DNA of 47,318 bases from Azohydromonas australica DSM 1124 (lineage in GTDB: Bacteria > Pseudomonadota > Gammaproteobacteria > Burkholderiales > Burkholderiaceae_C), in contig NZ_KE387220.1 in the NCBI RefSeq assembly GCF_000430725.1, positions 1-47,318 of the forward strand, read 5' to 3'. Below, one piece after another: positions 25,182 through 32,241 of this stretch. Below the pieces are notes generated by a model that searched no databases, had not been told where the DNA came from, and saw nothing but the letters and a program-made list of their open reading frames with translations. The position numbers and the translations under genes are program-made. Numbering within the stretch: position 1 is the first letter of the stretch; every line of letters starts with the position of its first letter.

Positions 25182-25232
25182 AGTTGGCTGGCCGGCTCGC
25201 CGGTTAGCCAACTTCACCTATCCTGCCCGCAC
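25182..25232 (+). other. oriT: oriT core: TraJ-type inverted repeat and nic site
   Basis: The inverted repeat AGTTGGCTGGCCGG (25182-25195) and CCGGTTAGCCAACT (25200-25213), with two mismatches, is followed directly by ACTTCACCTATCCTGCCCG. This run is the same as I recall for the RP4 nick region, in which TraI cuts within TATCCTG/CCCG, so the predicted nick is between 25225 and 25226 on the plus strand. It lies between divergent traJ and traK, as in IncP. Confidence 0.9.
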
Positions 25233-25339
25233 TTTGCTATTCGGAACAAGCACTGCGGCTCGGTAGGCTATGTACGGCTCACCGCATGGTCTTGCGGCAA
25301 AGCCTCGCTGTTCTGTGTAGCCTATGACGAACGACGACC

Positions 25340-25432
25340 TTCAGTAAGGCGATTCGGCTTCTTCAGCGATGTTTCAGCGCGGATGCGGTGATACAGCGCT
25401 ACTTCAGCGACTTGGACCCCGGAACTACAGCG
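25340..25432 (+). repeat. Helically phased T(T/A)CAGCG repeats, candidate TraK-binding region
   Basis: TTCAGCG or TACAGCG occurs at 25362, 25373, 25393, 25403 and 25426, with a near match TTCAGTA at 25340. Spacings are 22, 11, 20, 10 and 23 bases, close to whole turns of the helix, so all lie on the same face. RP4 TraK wraps a bent region on this side of nic. The half-site also matches the arm of the proposed KorB operator. Confidence 0.55.
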
Positions 25433-25470
25433 ATGCATAAGCACTTGCAGGGTGCGCAGGGGCGGTAGCC

Positions 25471-25866
25471 ATGCCAAAAGCGCAAACCTCTTACCTCGGC
25501 GAATTGGCTGCCTGGGTGCAGGCTCAGCCGCCGAAGAAGCACGGCCAGGACGCGAATGCGGTGGCCTTCCTGGCTGTGCGTGACGATGTGGAAGCAGCCC
25601 TTGCGGCCGGCTTCCCGCTCACGACAATCTGGCGCCACTTGCATGAGACGCAGCGGCTAGGCTTTCGCTACGACACGTTCCTGCGGTACGTGCGCAAGCA
25701 CGTCAGGCGCCATGCCCCAGTAGCGCCTGCGCAGCCCCATTCGACGCCATCGCCTTCCCCGGCACCTGGTTCCTCTGCACCTCCCCAAGTCGAGCCGCGA
25801 CGCACGGACACGACCGTGCCGGGCTTCAGCTTCACGGCAGCCGCTGATCCCAAGGAGCTTTTCTGA
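25471..25866 (+). CDS. traK: TraK, oriT-binding accessory protein
   Basis: The 131-residue protein opens with MPKAQTSYLGELAAWVQAQP, continues with DANAVAFLAVRDDVEAALAA and FRYDTFLRYVRKHVRR, and ends VPGFSFTAAADPKELF, all hallmarks of IncP TraK. It bends oriT DNA and helps TraI open the strands. Its stop overlaps the start of traL. Confidence 0.9.
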   Translation: MPKAQTSYLGELAAWVQAQPPKKHGQDANAVAFLAVRDDVEAALAAGFPLTTIWRHLHETQRLGFRYDTFLRYVRKHVRRHAPVAPAQPHSTPSPSPAPGSSAPPQVEPRRTDTTVPGFSFTAAADPKELF

Positions 25867-26591
25867 TGAAGATCAACCTCATCCTGCAAGGCAAGGGCGG
25901 CGTGGGCAAGTCCATGGTGGCGGCCATGCTGGCCCAGTACAAGCAGGCCAAGGGGCACAGCCCGCTGTGCATCGACACCGACCCGGTGAACGCGACCTTC
26001 GCCGGCTACAAGACGCTGGACGTCAAGCGGGTGGAGCTGCTGGCCGGCGACGAAATCGACACGCGCCGCTTCGACTCGATGGTGGATCTGCTCGCTACCG
26101 CGCAGGCCGACGTGATCGTGGACAACGGCGCCAGCTCCTTCGTGCCGCTGTCGCACTACCTCGTCTCCAACGAGGTGCCGGCGCTGCTCAAGGACCTGGG
26201 CCATGAGCTGGTGGTCCACACGGTGGTCACGGGCGGCCAGGCGCTGGTGGACACGGTGTCGGGGTTCGCGCAGCTCGCCACGCAGTTCCCGGCCGACTGT
26301 CTGTTCATCGTGTGGCTCAACCCGTATTTCGGGCCGGTGGCGAGCGAAGACGGCAAGCCGTTCGAGGCGATGAAGGCCTACACCTCGAACAAGGCGCGGG
26401 TGTCGGCGCTGGTGCAGATTCCGGCCCTCAAGGGGGAGACGTACGGGCGGGACCTCAGCGACATGCTGCAGGCGCGCAGGACGTTCGAGGAGATGCTGGG
26501 CACGGCCGCGGTGCCGCTGATGACGCGGCAGCGGCTGAAGATCGTGCGCGACCAGCTCTTCCGTCAGCTCGACGGCGCGGCGGTACTGTGA
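25866..26591 (+). CDS. traL: TraL, ParA-like ATPase of the transfer region
   Basis: The 241-residue protein has a deviant Walker A at its start (LQGKGGVGKSMVAAMLAQY), CIDTDPVNATF and DVIVDNGASSFVPLSHYL. This is the TraL family of IncP plasmids, whose precise role in transfer is not established. ATG 25866 overlaps the traK stop. Confidence 0.9.
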   Translation: MKINLILQGKGGVGKSMVAAMLAQYKQAKGHSPLCIDTDPVNATFAGYKTLDVKRVELLAGDEIDTRRFDSMVDLLATAQADVIVDNGASSFVPLSHYLVSNEVPALLKDLGHELVVHTVVTGGQALVDTVSGFAQLATQFPADCLFIVWLNPYFGPVASEDGKPFEAMKAYTSNKARVSALVQIPALKGETYGRDLSDMLQARRTFEEMLGTAAVPLMTRQRLKIVRDQLFRQLDGAAVL

Positions 26592-27031
26592 TGGCCGCGG
26601 GCGACCGCATCGAGCACGTGATCCGGGAGATCGCGGCCCGGCACGGCGTCGGGCTCACCCGCGACGACCCGGTCCTCATGCTGCTGACGATCAACGAGCA
26701 CCTGCTGGCCGCCGGCGAGGAGCAGCAGCGCAAGCTGCTCGACGCCTTCAAGTCCGAGATGGAAGCCATCGCCCGGCGCAGCGGCGAGAGCGCACGGGTC
26801 CAGGCCGAGAAGGCGCTGCAGGCGGCGCTGGAGACAAGCCGGGAGGCGATGACAGCGACAGCCCAGCAATGCGCAGCGGCAACGTCCACCGGTCTCCAGG
26901 CCCTGGTCCAGACGCACGCCCACCAGACAGCCGCCCACCTCAGGCACGTGCGGCAGGTGGCCCTGATCAACCTGGGTGGCGGCCTCATGACGCTGGTGGC
27001 CGCGCTGGTGCTGGCCTGGGTGGCAATCTAG
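26591..27031 (+). CDS. traM: TraM, transfer accessory membrane protein
   Basis: The 146-residue protein has DDPVLMLLTINEHLLAAGEE, a long helical coiled-coil region (about 40-115) and one C-terminal membrane helix (INLGGGLMTLVAALVLAWVA). Size and order after traL match IncP TraM. ATG 26591 overlaps the traL stop (TGATG). Confidence 0.85.
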   Translation: MAAGDRIEHVIREIAARHGVGLTRDDPVLMLLTINEHLLAAGEEQQRKLLDAFKSEMEAIARRSGESARVQAEKALQAALETSREAMTATAQQCAAATSTGLQALVQTHAHQTAAHLRHVRQVALINLGGGLMTLVAALVLAWVAI

Positions 27032-27051
27032 GGGCGCTGCTGGACCAATCC

Positions 27052-27064
27052 TTCAGCGGCTGAA
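27052..27064. promoter_or_regulatory. Candidate KorB operator just before traI
   Basis: TTCAGCGGCTGAA, the partner of the site at 22919-22931, ends five bases before the traI GTG and lies in the 38-base gap after traM. Binding here could block transcription or translation start of the relaxase gene. Confidence 0.6.
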
Positions 27065-27069
27065 GACTC

Positions 27070-29388
27070 GTGATCGCCAAGCACGTCCCGATGCGTGTGC
27101 CGCACAAGAGCAGCATGGCTGGGCTGGTGGCGTATCTCACCGACCAGCAGGGTCTGACCGAGCGCGTCGGAGACCTTCGCCTCACCCACTGCGAGGCTCA
27201 GACGCTGGGCGCGGCCGTGAGCGAGATGCTGGCCGTGCAGCAGCTCAACACCCGGGCGCAGTCGGATCTCACCTACCACCTTTTGGTGAGCTTCCAAGCG
27301 GGGGAACACCCCACGACCGAAACGCTGGCGGCCATCGAGGAGCGGCTGTGCAAGGCGCTGGGCTTCGAAGGGCACCAGCGGATCAGTGTCGTCCACCACG
27401 ACACCGACCACCTGCATATGCATATCGCCATCAACAAGGTCCACCCGCAGCGGCTGACCCTGAAGGAGCCCTACCTTGCCTACAAGACCCTGGCCGTGAT
27501 GTGCGAGCGGCTGGAGCGGGAGTACAGCTTGAAGGTGGACAACCACACTCCGCGACGCGGTGTTGGCGAGGGCAAGGCGGCCGACATGGAGCGGCACGCG
27601 GCCATCGAAAGTCTCATGCGCTGGGTGCGGCGCGAGTGCCTGGACCACACGCAGACGGCCAGCACTTGGCAGGACTTGCACCACGTGCTGGCCGACCATG
27701 GGCTGGAACTGCGAGAGCACGGTGCCGGGCTGGTCTTTGCCTCCCAGGACGGCACCTTCGTGAAGGCCAGCACCGTGGACCGCGGCCTGTCGAAGAAGGC
27801 CCTGGAGACCAGGCTGGGTGCCTTCCAGGCTCCGGTGGGCTTGGCACGGCCCTGGGCGAGCAAGTCCTACCGCAAGGGGCCGGTGCGCAGCCGCGTGGAC
27901 ACCACCGAGCTCTACGCCCGCTACCGCGCGCAGCGCGAGGCCGTGGGCGACCAGCGGGCCGAAGTCCTGGACGCTGCCCGCAAGCGCAAGGCCGAGGCCA
28001 TCGCGGCGGCGAAGCGGGCCTATGCGCTGCAGCGCGCCGCGATCCGGCTTTCTGACGGCAAGGGCATCGACAAGCGCCTCGTCTACGCCACCGCGAGTTT
28101 CCAGATGCGCCAGAGGCTGCAGGCTATCTACCGCGCCTACGAAGCGGAACGCGCGGCGATCCTGAAGGACCACCAGCACCAAGCCTGGGCCGACTGGCTC
28201 AAGGCCGAGGCCGTGAAGGGCAACAGCGAGGCGCTGGCGGCGCTGCGGGCCAGGGCCAAGGCCTCGAACCTGCGCGGCCACACCGTGCGCGCGCAAGGCC
28301 TGACCGAGTCCACCGGCGCCAGCCCTGAAGTCGAGAACGTCACCAAGGCCGGCACTGTCGTCTACCGGGCCGGCGCCAGCGCCGTGCGCGATGACGGCCA
28401 GCGGCTGCAGGTCTCGCGTGCGGCCGACCAGGACGCGGTGCAGGCGGCGCTGAAGCTGGCCCGCCAGCGCTACGGCGACCGCATCACCGTCAGCGGCTCC
28501 CAGCGATTCCGTATGGCCGTGGTGCACGCGGCGGTGGAGCTGGCGCTGCCGGTCACTTTCATCGACCCCGGCCTTGAGCGGCAGCGCCAGGCCTTGATGC
28601 GCAAGGAGCCCCCTCATGGAACGGATGAGCGACGAGGACCTGATCAACGAGACGATGGCCGCCCTGCCCGAGCCGCCCGATCTGGAACTGACGCGGCTGG
28701 CGCTGCCCGCCATGCCCACGGTCGAAAGCCCAACCCTGGCGGCGCTCCCAAAGGTACGCCGCCCCGATCCCGTCACCGTGTGCGAGACCTGCCCGAACGC
28801 GATGTGGCAGGCCAGCGAGCAGGACGTGAGCTGCTACTGCCGGGTGATGTACGTCACGGTGTGGAGCAACAAGGAGCCCAGGCACCTGACGCACTGCGAC
28901 GGCCCGTGGATCGGGCAGGAAGAGAAGGAGGAGTAAGCCGCCCGCCCGTGGGCCGCCCGGGATCGAAGGCCCCGCCCAAGGCCGAGGCGCGGCTGCGCAC
29001 CGGCGCCGGCGTGGGCGTGCGTGCGCCGACGGCGCCACGGCCAGCGCCAGCCGCCCCCGCCTGGCCGATACCCGGTGCGAAGCTGGCGCCGCAGGCCTAC
29101 GCCGCCGCGGACAGCTACATCGAGGAGCGCGAGGGCAAGCGCGCGCGCGGCATCGACGTGCCCAGGCACGTGCGCTACAGCCCGACCAGGCAGCCCCTTT
29201 CCTTCGCAGGCCTGCGCAGCGTCGATGGCTGCACGCTGGCCCTGCTCGACCGCGGCGATGCGGTCCTGGTGATGCCAGTTGACTTCACAACTGTCCGGCG
29301 GCTGAAGTCCGTATCCATCGGGCAATCCATCACCGTCACCCCCACGGGCTCGCTGGCTGCGAGCCATTCCAGAGGACGAAGCCGATGA
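27070..29388 (+). CDS. traI: TraI, relaxase (MOB-P family)
   Basis: The 772-residue protein, starting at GTG 27070, keeps the RP4 active-site numbering: Tyr22 (LVAYLTDQQG), Ser74 (LLVSFQAGEH), and His116 and His118 in HHDTDHLHMHIAINKVHP. It nicks oriT, stays covalently on the 5' end and is delivered to the recipient. After residue 500 the sequence becomes a polar low-complexity linker (about 515-650), where another gene is nested in a different frame. It ends with a small beta domain (LSFAGLRSVDGCTLALLDRG, then VLVMPVDFTTVRRLKSV). The GTG is preferred to ATG 27091 because it gives the family numbering. The stop overlaps the traG start (ATGA). Confidence 0.95.
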   Translation: MIAKHVPMRVPHKSSMAGLVAYLTDQQGLTERVGDLRLTHCEAQTLGAAVSEMLAVQQLNTRAQSDLTYHLLVSFQAGEHPTTETLAAIEERLCKALGFEGHQRISVVHHDTDHLHMHIAINKVHPQRLTLKEPYLAYKTLAVMCERLEREYSLKVDNHTPRRGVGEGKAADMERHAAIESLMRWVRRECLDHTQTASTWQDLHHVLADHGLELREHGAGLVFASQDGTFVKASTVDRGLSKKALETRLGAFQAPVGLARPWASKSYRKGPVRSRVDTTELYARYRAQREAVGDQRAEVLDAARKRKAEAIAAAKRAYALQRAAIRLSDGKGIDKRLVYATASFQMRQRLQAIYRAYEAERAAILKDHQHQAWADWLKAEAVKGNSEALAALRARAKASNLRGHTVRAQGLTESTGASPEVENVTKAGTVVYRAGASAVRDDGQRLQVSRAADQDAVQAALKLARQRYGDRITVSGSQRFRMAVVHAAVELALPVTFIDPGLERQRQALMRKEPPHGTDERRGPDQRDDGRPARAARSGTDAAGAARHAHGRKPNPGGAPKGTPPRSRHRVRDLPERDVAGQRAGRELLLPGDVRHGVEQQGAQAPDALRRPVDRAGREGGVSRPPVGRPGSKAPPKAEARLRTGAGVGVRAPTAPRPAPAAPAWPIPGAKLAPQAYAAADSYIEEREGKRARGIDVPRHVRYSPTRQPLSFAGLRSVDGCTLALLDRGDAVLVMPVDFTTVRRLKSVSIGQSITVTPTGSLAASHSRGRSR
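28616..28936 (+). CDS. traH: Small acidic protein nested within traI (TraH position)
   Basis: In the second frame of traI, ATG 28616 with AAGGAG seven bases upstream opens a 106-codon gene: acidic start (MERMSDEDLINETMAALPEP), then a cysteine cluster VCETCPNAMW, SCYCRVMYVTVWS and HCDGPWIG, ending EEKEE. It looks far more protein-like than the traI frame over the same bases, which is a basic linker. RP4 also encodes a small acidic protein, TraH, out of frame inside traI, where it stabilises the relaxosome. The name rests on this position and acidity; the cysteines suggest metal binding. Confidence 0.65.
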   Translation: MERMSDEDLINETMAALPEPPDLELTRLALPAMPTVESPTLAALPKVRRPDPVTVCETCPNAMWQASEQDVSCYCRVMYVTVWSNKEPRHLTHCDGPWIGQEEKEE

Positions 29389-31301
29389 CCCGCTCCATGA
29401 CAATGAACAACCCTGCCGTCGGGCCGCAGGTGCGCCAACGCCGCAGGACCCGTGGCAAGCTGGTGCCCATCATGGGCACCGCCTCGCTGGCGGGTGGCTT
29501 GTGGGCAGCCACGCAGCACTTCGCCCATACCTTCGACTACCACGCCAGCCTCGGGATGAGCGTGGGCCACGTGTACCTGCCCTGGCACGTGCTGGGCTGG
29601 GCCGCGAAGTGGAGCGAGGTCTACCCGCAGCAGCTGATGACTTCGGGCAGCGTCGGCGCGATGGTGGCCGCGGGCGGCCTGATCGCCACCATGGTCGTGA
29701 AGATGGTCGAGGCCAGCAAGCCCACGGGCAACCAGTACATGCACGGCAGTGCCCGCTGGGCCACGCTGAAGGACATTCAGGCAGCAGGCCTGCTGCCACG
29801 CGAGGCACGGAGCTGGCGCGAGAGGATGCACAAGCTGCCGCCACCGTCAGCCCTGGCCTGCTACGTGGGCGGCTGGATCGACAAGCAGGGCGTGCTGCGC
29901 TACCTGCGCCACACCGGGCCGGAACACATCCTGTGCTACGCCCCTACCAGGTCCGGCAAGGGCGTGGGCCTGGTGATCCCGACGCTGCTTTCCTGGGTCA
30001 AGAGCGCCTTCATCACGGACCTCAAGGGCGAACTGTGGGAGCTGACCTCGGGCTGGCGAAAGCTCTTCGCCGGCAACAAGGTGCTGAAGTTCGAGCCGGC
30101 TGCGCTGGACAGCGCGCACTGGAATGCGCTGGACGAGGTGCGTCTCGGGACCGAGCACGAAGTCGGGGACGTCCAGAACATCGCGCAGATGATCGTGGAT
30201 CCCGATGGCAAGGGGCTGGAGTCGCACTGGCAGAAGACCAGCTTTGCCCTGCTGCAAGGGGTCATCCTGCATGCCCTGTACCGGGCAAGAAACGGCGACG
30301 GCCCGCGCGCGTCACTGCCGGTGGTGGACCACATGCTGGCTGACCCGGAGCGCGCGACGGCCGAGCTGTGGGTGGAGATGACGCAGTACCACCACCTCAA
30401 CGGCGAGGTGCACCCGGTAGTCGGCGCCGCGGCGCGCGACCAGCTTGACCGGCACGAAGAGGAAGCCGGCTCGGTGCTGTCCACGCTCAAGAGCTACCTG
30501 TCGCTGTACCGCGATCCGGTTGTGGCCCGCAACGTAGCGGACAGCCACTTCCGCAGCAGGGACCTGATGCACCACGACAGCCCGGTGAGTCTGTACCTGG
30601 TCACCCAGCCCAGTGACAAGGAGCGGCTGCGCCCGCTGCTGCGGCTGCTGATCACGATGACGATACGGCTGCTGGCCGACAAGATCGGCTTCGAGCAGGG
30701 GCGTCCGAAGCCCAGCTACAAGCACAAGCTGCTGATGATGCTGGACGAGCTCACGGCCTTTCGCAGGCTGCCGATCCTCGAGGACGCGCTGTCGTGGATG
30801 GCCGGCTACGGCATCAAGGCCTTCCTGGTGATCCAGGACATCACGCAGCTTCGCCACCCTCAGCTGGGCTACGGGCCGAGCGAGACGATCAGCTCGAACT
30901 GCCACGTGCAGTGCGCCTTCCCGCCCAACCGGGTCGAGACGGCGGAGTACCTGTCGCGGCAGACCGGGCAGACCACCGTGCTCAAGGAGGCCATCACGGT
31001 CAGCGGCAAGCGTGTGGCCTTCATGGAGTCCAACGTCTCGCGCACGGTGCAGGAAGTCGCGCGCAACCTGCTCACGGCTGACGAGGCGATGCGCATGCCC
31101 GGCCCCGAGAAGGACAGCGCCGACCAGATCACGAAGGCCGGCGACATGGTGGTGTACGTGGCGGGCTACCCGGCGATCTACGGCAAGCAGCCGCTGTACT
31201 TCCAGGACCCCACCTTCCTGGCCCGCTCGCAAGTGGCGCCGCCCAAGACCAGCGACTGGATCGTGGCCGCGAACCAGCCGCGCATGGCGCAAGCAGCATG
31301 A
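29385..31301 (+). CDS. traG: TraG, type IV coupling protein (VirD4-like)
   Basis: The 638-residue protein has two N-terminal membrane segments (about 30-50 and 86-105), Walker A in APTRSGKGVGLVIP (Lys192), ITDLKGELWELTSGWRK, Walker B in LLMMLDELTAFRRLP and the VirD4 ending with YPAIYGKQPLYFQDPTF. It links the relaxosome to the Trb channel and pumps DNA. ATG 29385 is coupled to the traI stop. Confidence 0.95.
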   Translation: MTRSMTMNNPAVGPQVRQRRRTRGKLVPIMGTASLAGGLWAATQHFAHTFDYHASLGMSVGHVYLPWHVLGWAAKWSEVYPQQLMTSGSVGAMVAAGGLIATMVVKMVEASKPTGNQYMHGSARWATLKDIQAAGLLPREARSWRERMHKLPPPSALACYVGGWIDKQGVLRYLRHTGPEHILCYAPTRSGKGVGLVIPTLLSWVKSAFITDLKGELWELTSGWRKLFAGNKVLKFEPAALDSAHWNALDEVRLGTEHEVGDVQNIAQMIVDPDGKGLESHWQKTSFALLQGVILHALYRARNGDGPRASLPVVDHMLADPERATAELWVEMTQYHHLNGEVHPVVGAAARDQLDRHEEEAGSVLSTLKSYLSLYRDPVVARNVADSHFRSRDLMHHDSPVSLYLVTQPSDKERLRPLLRLLITMTIRLLADKIGFEQGRPKPSYKHKLLMMLDELTAFRRLPILEDALSWMAGYGIKAFLVIQDITQLRHPQLGYGPSETISSNCHVQCAFPPNRVETAEYLSRQTGQTTVLKEAITVSGKRVAFMESNVSRTVQEVARNLLTADEAMRMPGPEKDSADQITKAGDMVVYVAGYPAIYGKQPLYFQDPTFLARSQVAPPKTSDWIVAANQPRMAQAA

Positions 31302-31495
31302 CCTGGCAAGCACCACCGACCCGCTGGGAGCAGTTCACCGACTCCATCGGTGTCTCGTTGCTGGCAAGCCTGTTTGTCATCCTGCTGATGGCCTGCTGGC
31401 ACTTTTGGAAGGAGCGCAGCAACCGCAGGCCCGAGCAGCGCGGAAAGGACGCCCCACGCGGGGAAGACGTCCCGCATGGAAGGGACGGCCCATGA
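31298..31495 (+). CDS. Small membrane protein between traG and traF
   Basis: The 65-residue product has one membrane helix (about 17-36, IGVSLLASLFVILLMACWHF) and a charged C-terminal tail. It overlaps traG at its start (ATGA) and traF at its end (ATGA), so it is translated in step with both. I do not recognise the family; location suggests a partner of TraG or TraF. Confidence 0.6.
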   Translation: MTWQAPPTRWEQFTDSIGVSLLASLFVILLMACWHFWKERSNRRPEQRGKDAPRGEDVPHGRDGP

Positions 31496-32019
31496 GGCGC
31501 TGGCACAAGTTCGCCCTGGCCGGCGTCGTGGCCGCCCCGCTGGCGCTGGGCGCCGCGGCCAAGGCGCTGGGCCTGTACTGGAACATTAGCCCGAGCATCC
31601 CGCTGGGCCTGTACCGCGCCACCAGCGAGCTGGTACGCGTCGGGTCCTACGTCCTGCTGTGCCTGCCGCAGGGCGGCGTCTTCGAGCAGGCCTACCGGCG
31701 CGGCTACCTGGGCGTGGGAGTGTGCCCTGGTGGCGCCGGCTACGTCATGAAGCGCGTGATGGCAGCGCACGGCGACCACGTGGAGCTGGATGACGACGGC
31801 GTGCGCGTCAATGGCCAGCCGCTGCCCGACAGCGCCCCGGTGCGCTTCGACGGCGCCGGCCGGCTCATGCCGCACCTGCAGGCCACCAGCGCCACGCTGG
31901 CGCCCGACCAGGTCCTGCTCATGTCCGACCGGTTCGCCCTCTCCTTCGATGCCCGCTACTTCGGGCCGACCAGCCGCAGGCAGATCAAGACCGTGATCCG
32001 CCCCGTGTTCACCTACTGA
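31492..32019 (+). CDS. traF: TraF, pilin-maturing peptidase
   Basis: The 175-residue protein is a signal-peptidase-like serine protease: N-terminal membrane helix, SPSIPLGLYRATS with the catalytic serine, GYVMKRVMAAHGDHVELD with the lysine, and SFDARYFGP near the end. In RP4 this enzyme trims the TrbC pilin and closes it to a ring. Its substrate is at 21102-21482. Start ATG 31492 overlaps the preceding stop. Confidence 0.9.
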   Translation: MRRWHKFALAGVVAAPLALGAAAKALGLYWNISPSIPLGLYRATSELVRVGSYVLLCLPQGGVFEQAYRRGYLGVGVCPGGAGYVMKRVMAAHGDHVELDDDGVRVNGQPLPDSAPVRFDGAGRLMPHLQATSATLAPDQVLLMSDRFALSFDARYFGPTSRRQIKTVIRPVFTY

Positions 32020-32032
32020 GGAAAAGCCACTC

Positions 32033-32239
32033 ATGGACATGCCAAACGACGAAGACGTGCGGGTGCCGCCCCCGAGCCTAGCCGAGGTGGTGCGCGACAA
32101 GCTGCGCGACGCCGGCACGCCCGCCTTCCTGGCCGAATTCGACCCCGAGGAGGCGGCACTAGCCGGCGCCTTCGTGGAAGACGCGCTGACCCTCAGCGAC
32201 GCCCTGGACAGCGCCACCGACCTGGCCGCGGAGGCCTGA
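32033..32239 (+). CDS. Small acidic protein between traF and traC (TraD position)
   Basis: The 68 residues are mostly helical and acidic (EFDPEEAALAGAFVEDALTL, DALDSATDLAAEA). It lies 13 bases after traF and two bases before traC. RP4 has traE and traD here; traE (a topoisomerase) is missing and this may be the equivalent of TraD, but similarity cannot be confirmed by eye. Confidence 0.5.
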   Translation: MDMPNDEDVRVPPPSLAEVVRDKLRDAGTPAFLAEFDPEEAALAGAFVEDALTLSDALDSATDLAAEA

Positions 32240-32241
32240 CC

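Noticed and set aside
27028..28776. Very long open frame on the minus strand opposite traI, and similar ones opposite traC and traG.
   Set aside because: These arise from the high GC content and biased third positions of the real genes; their products are low-complexity and lack recognisable motifs.
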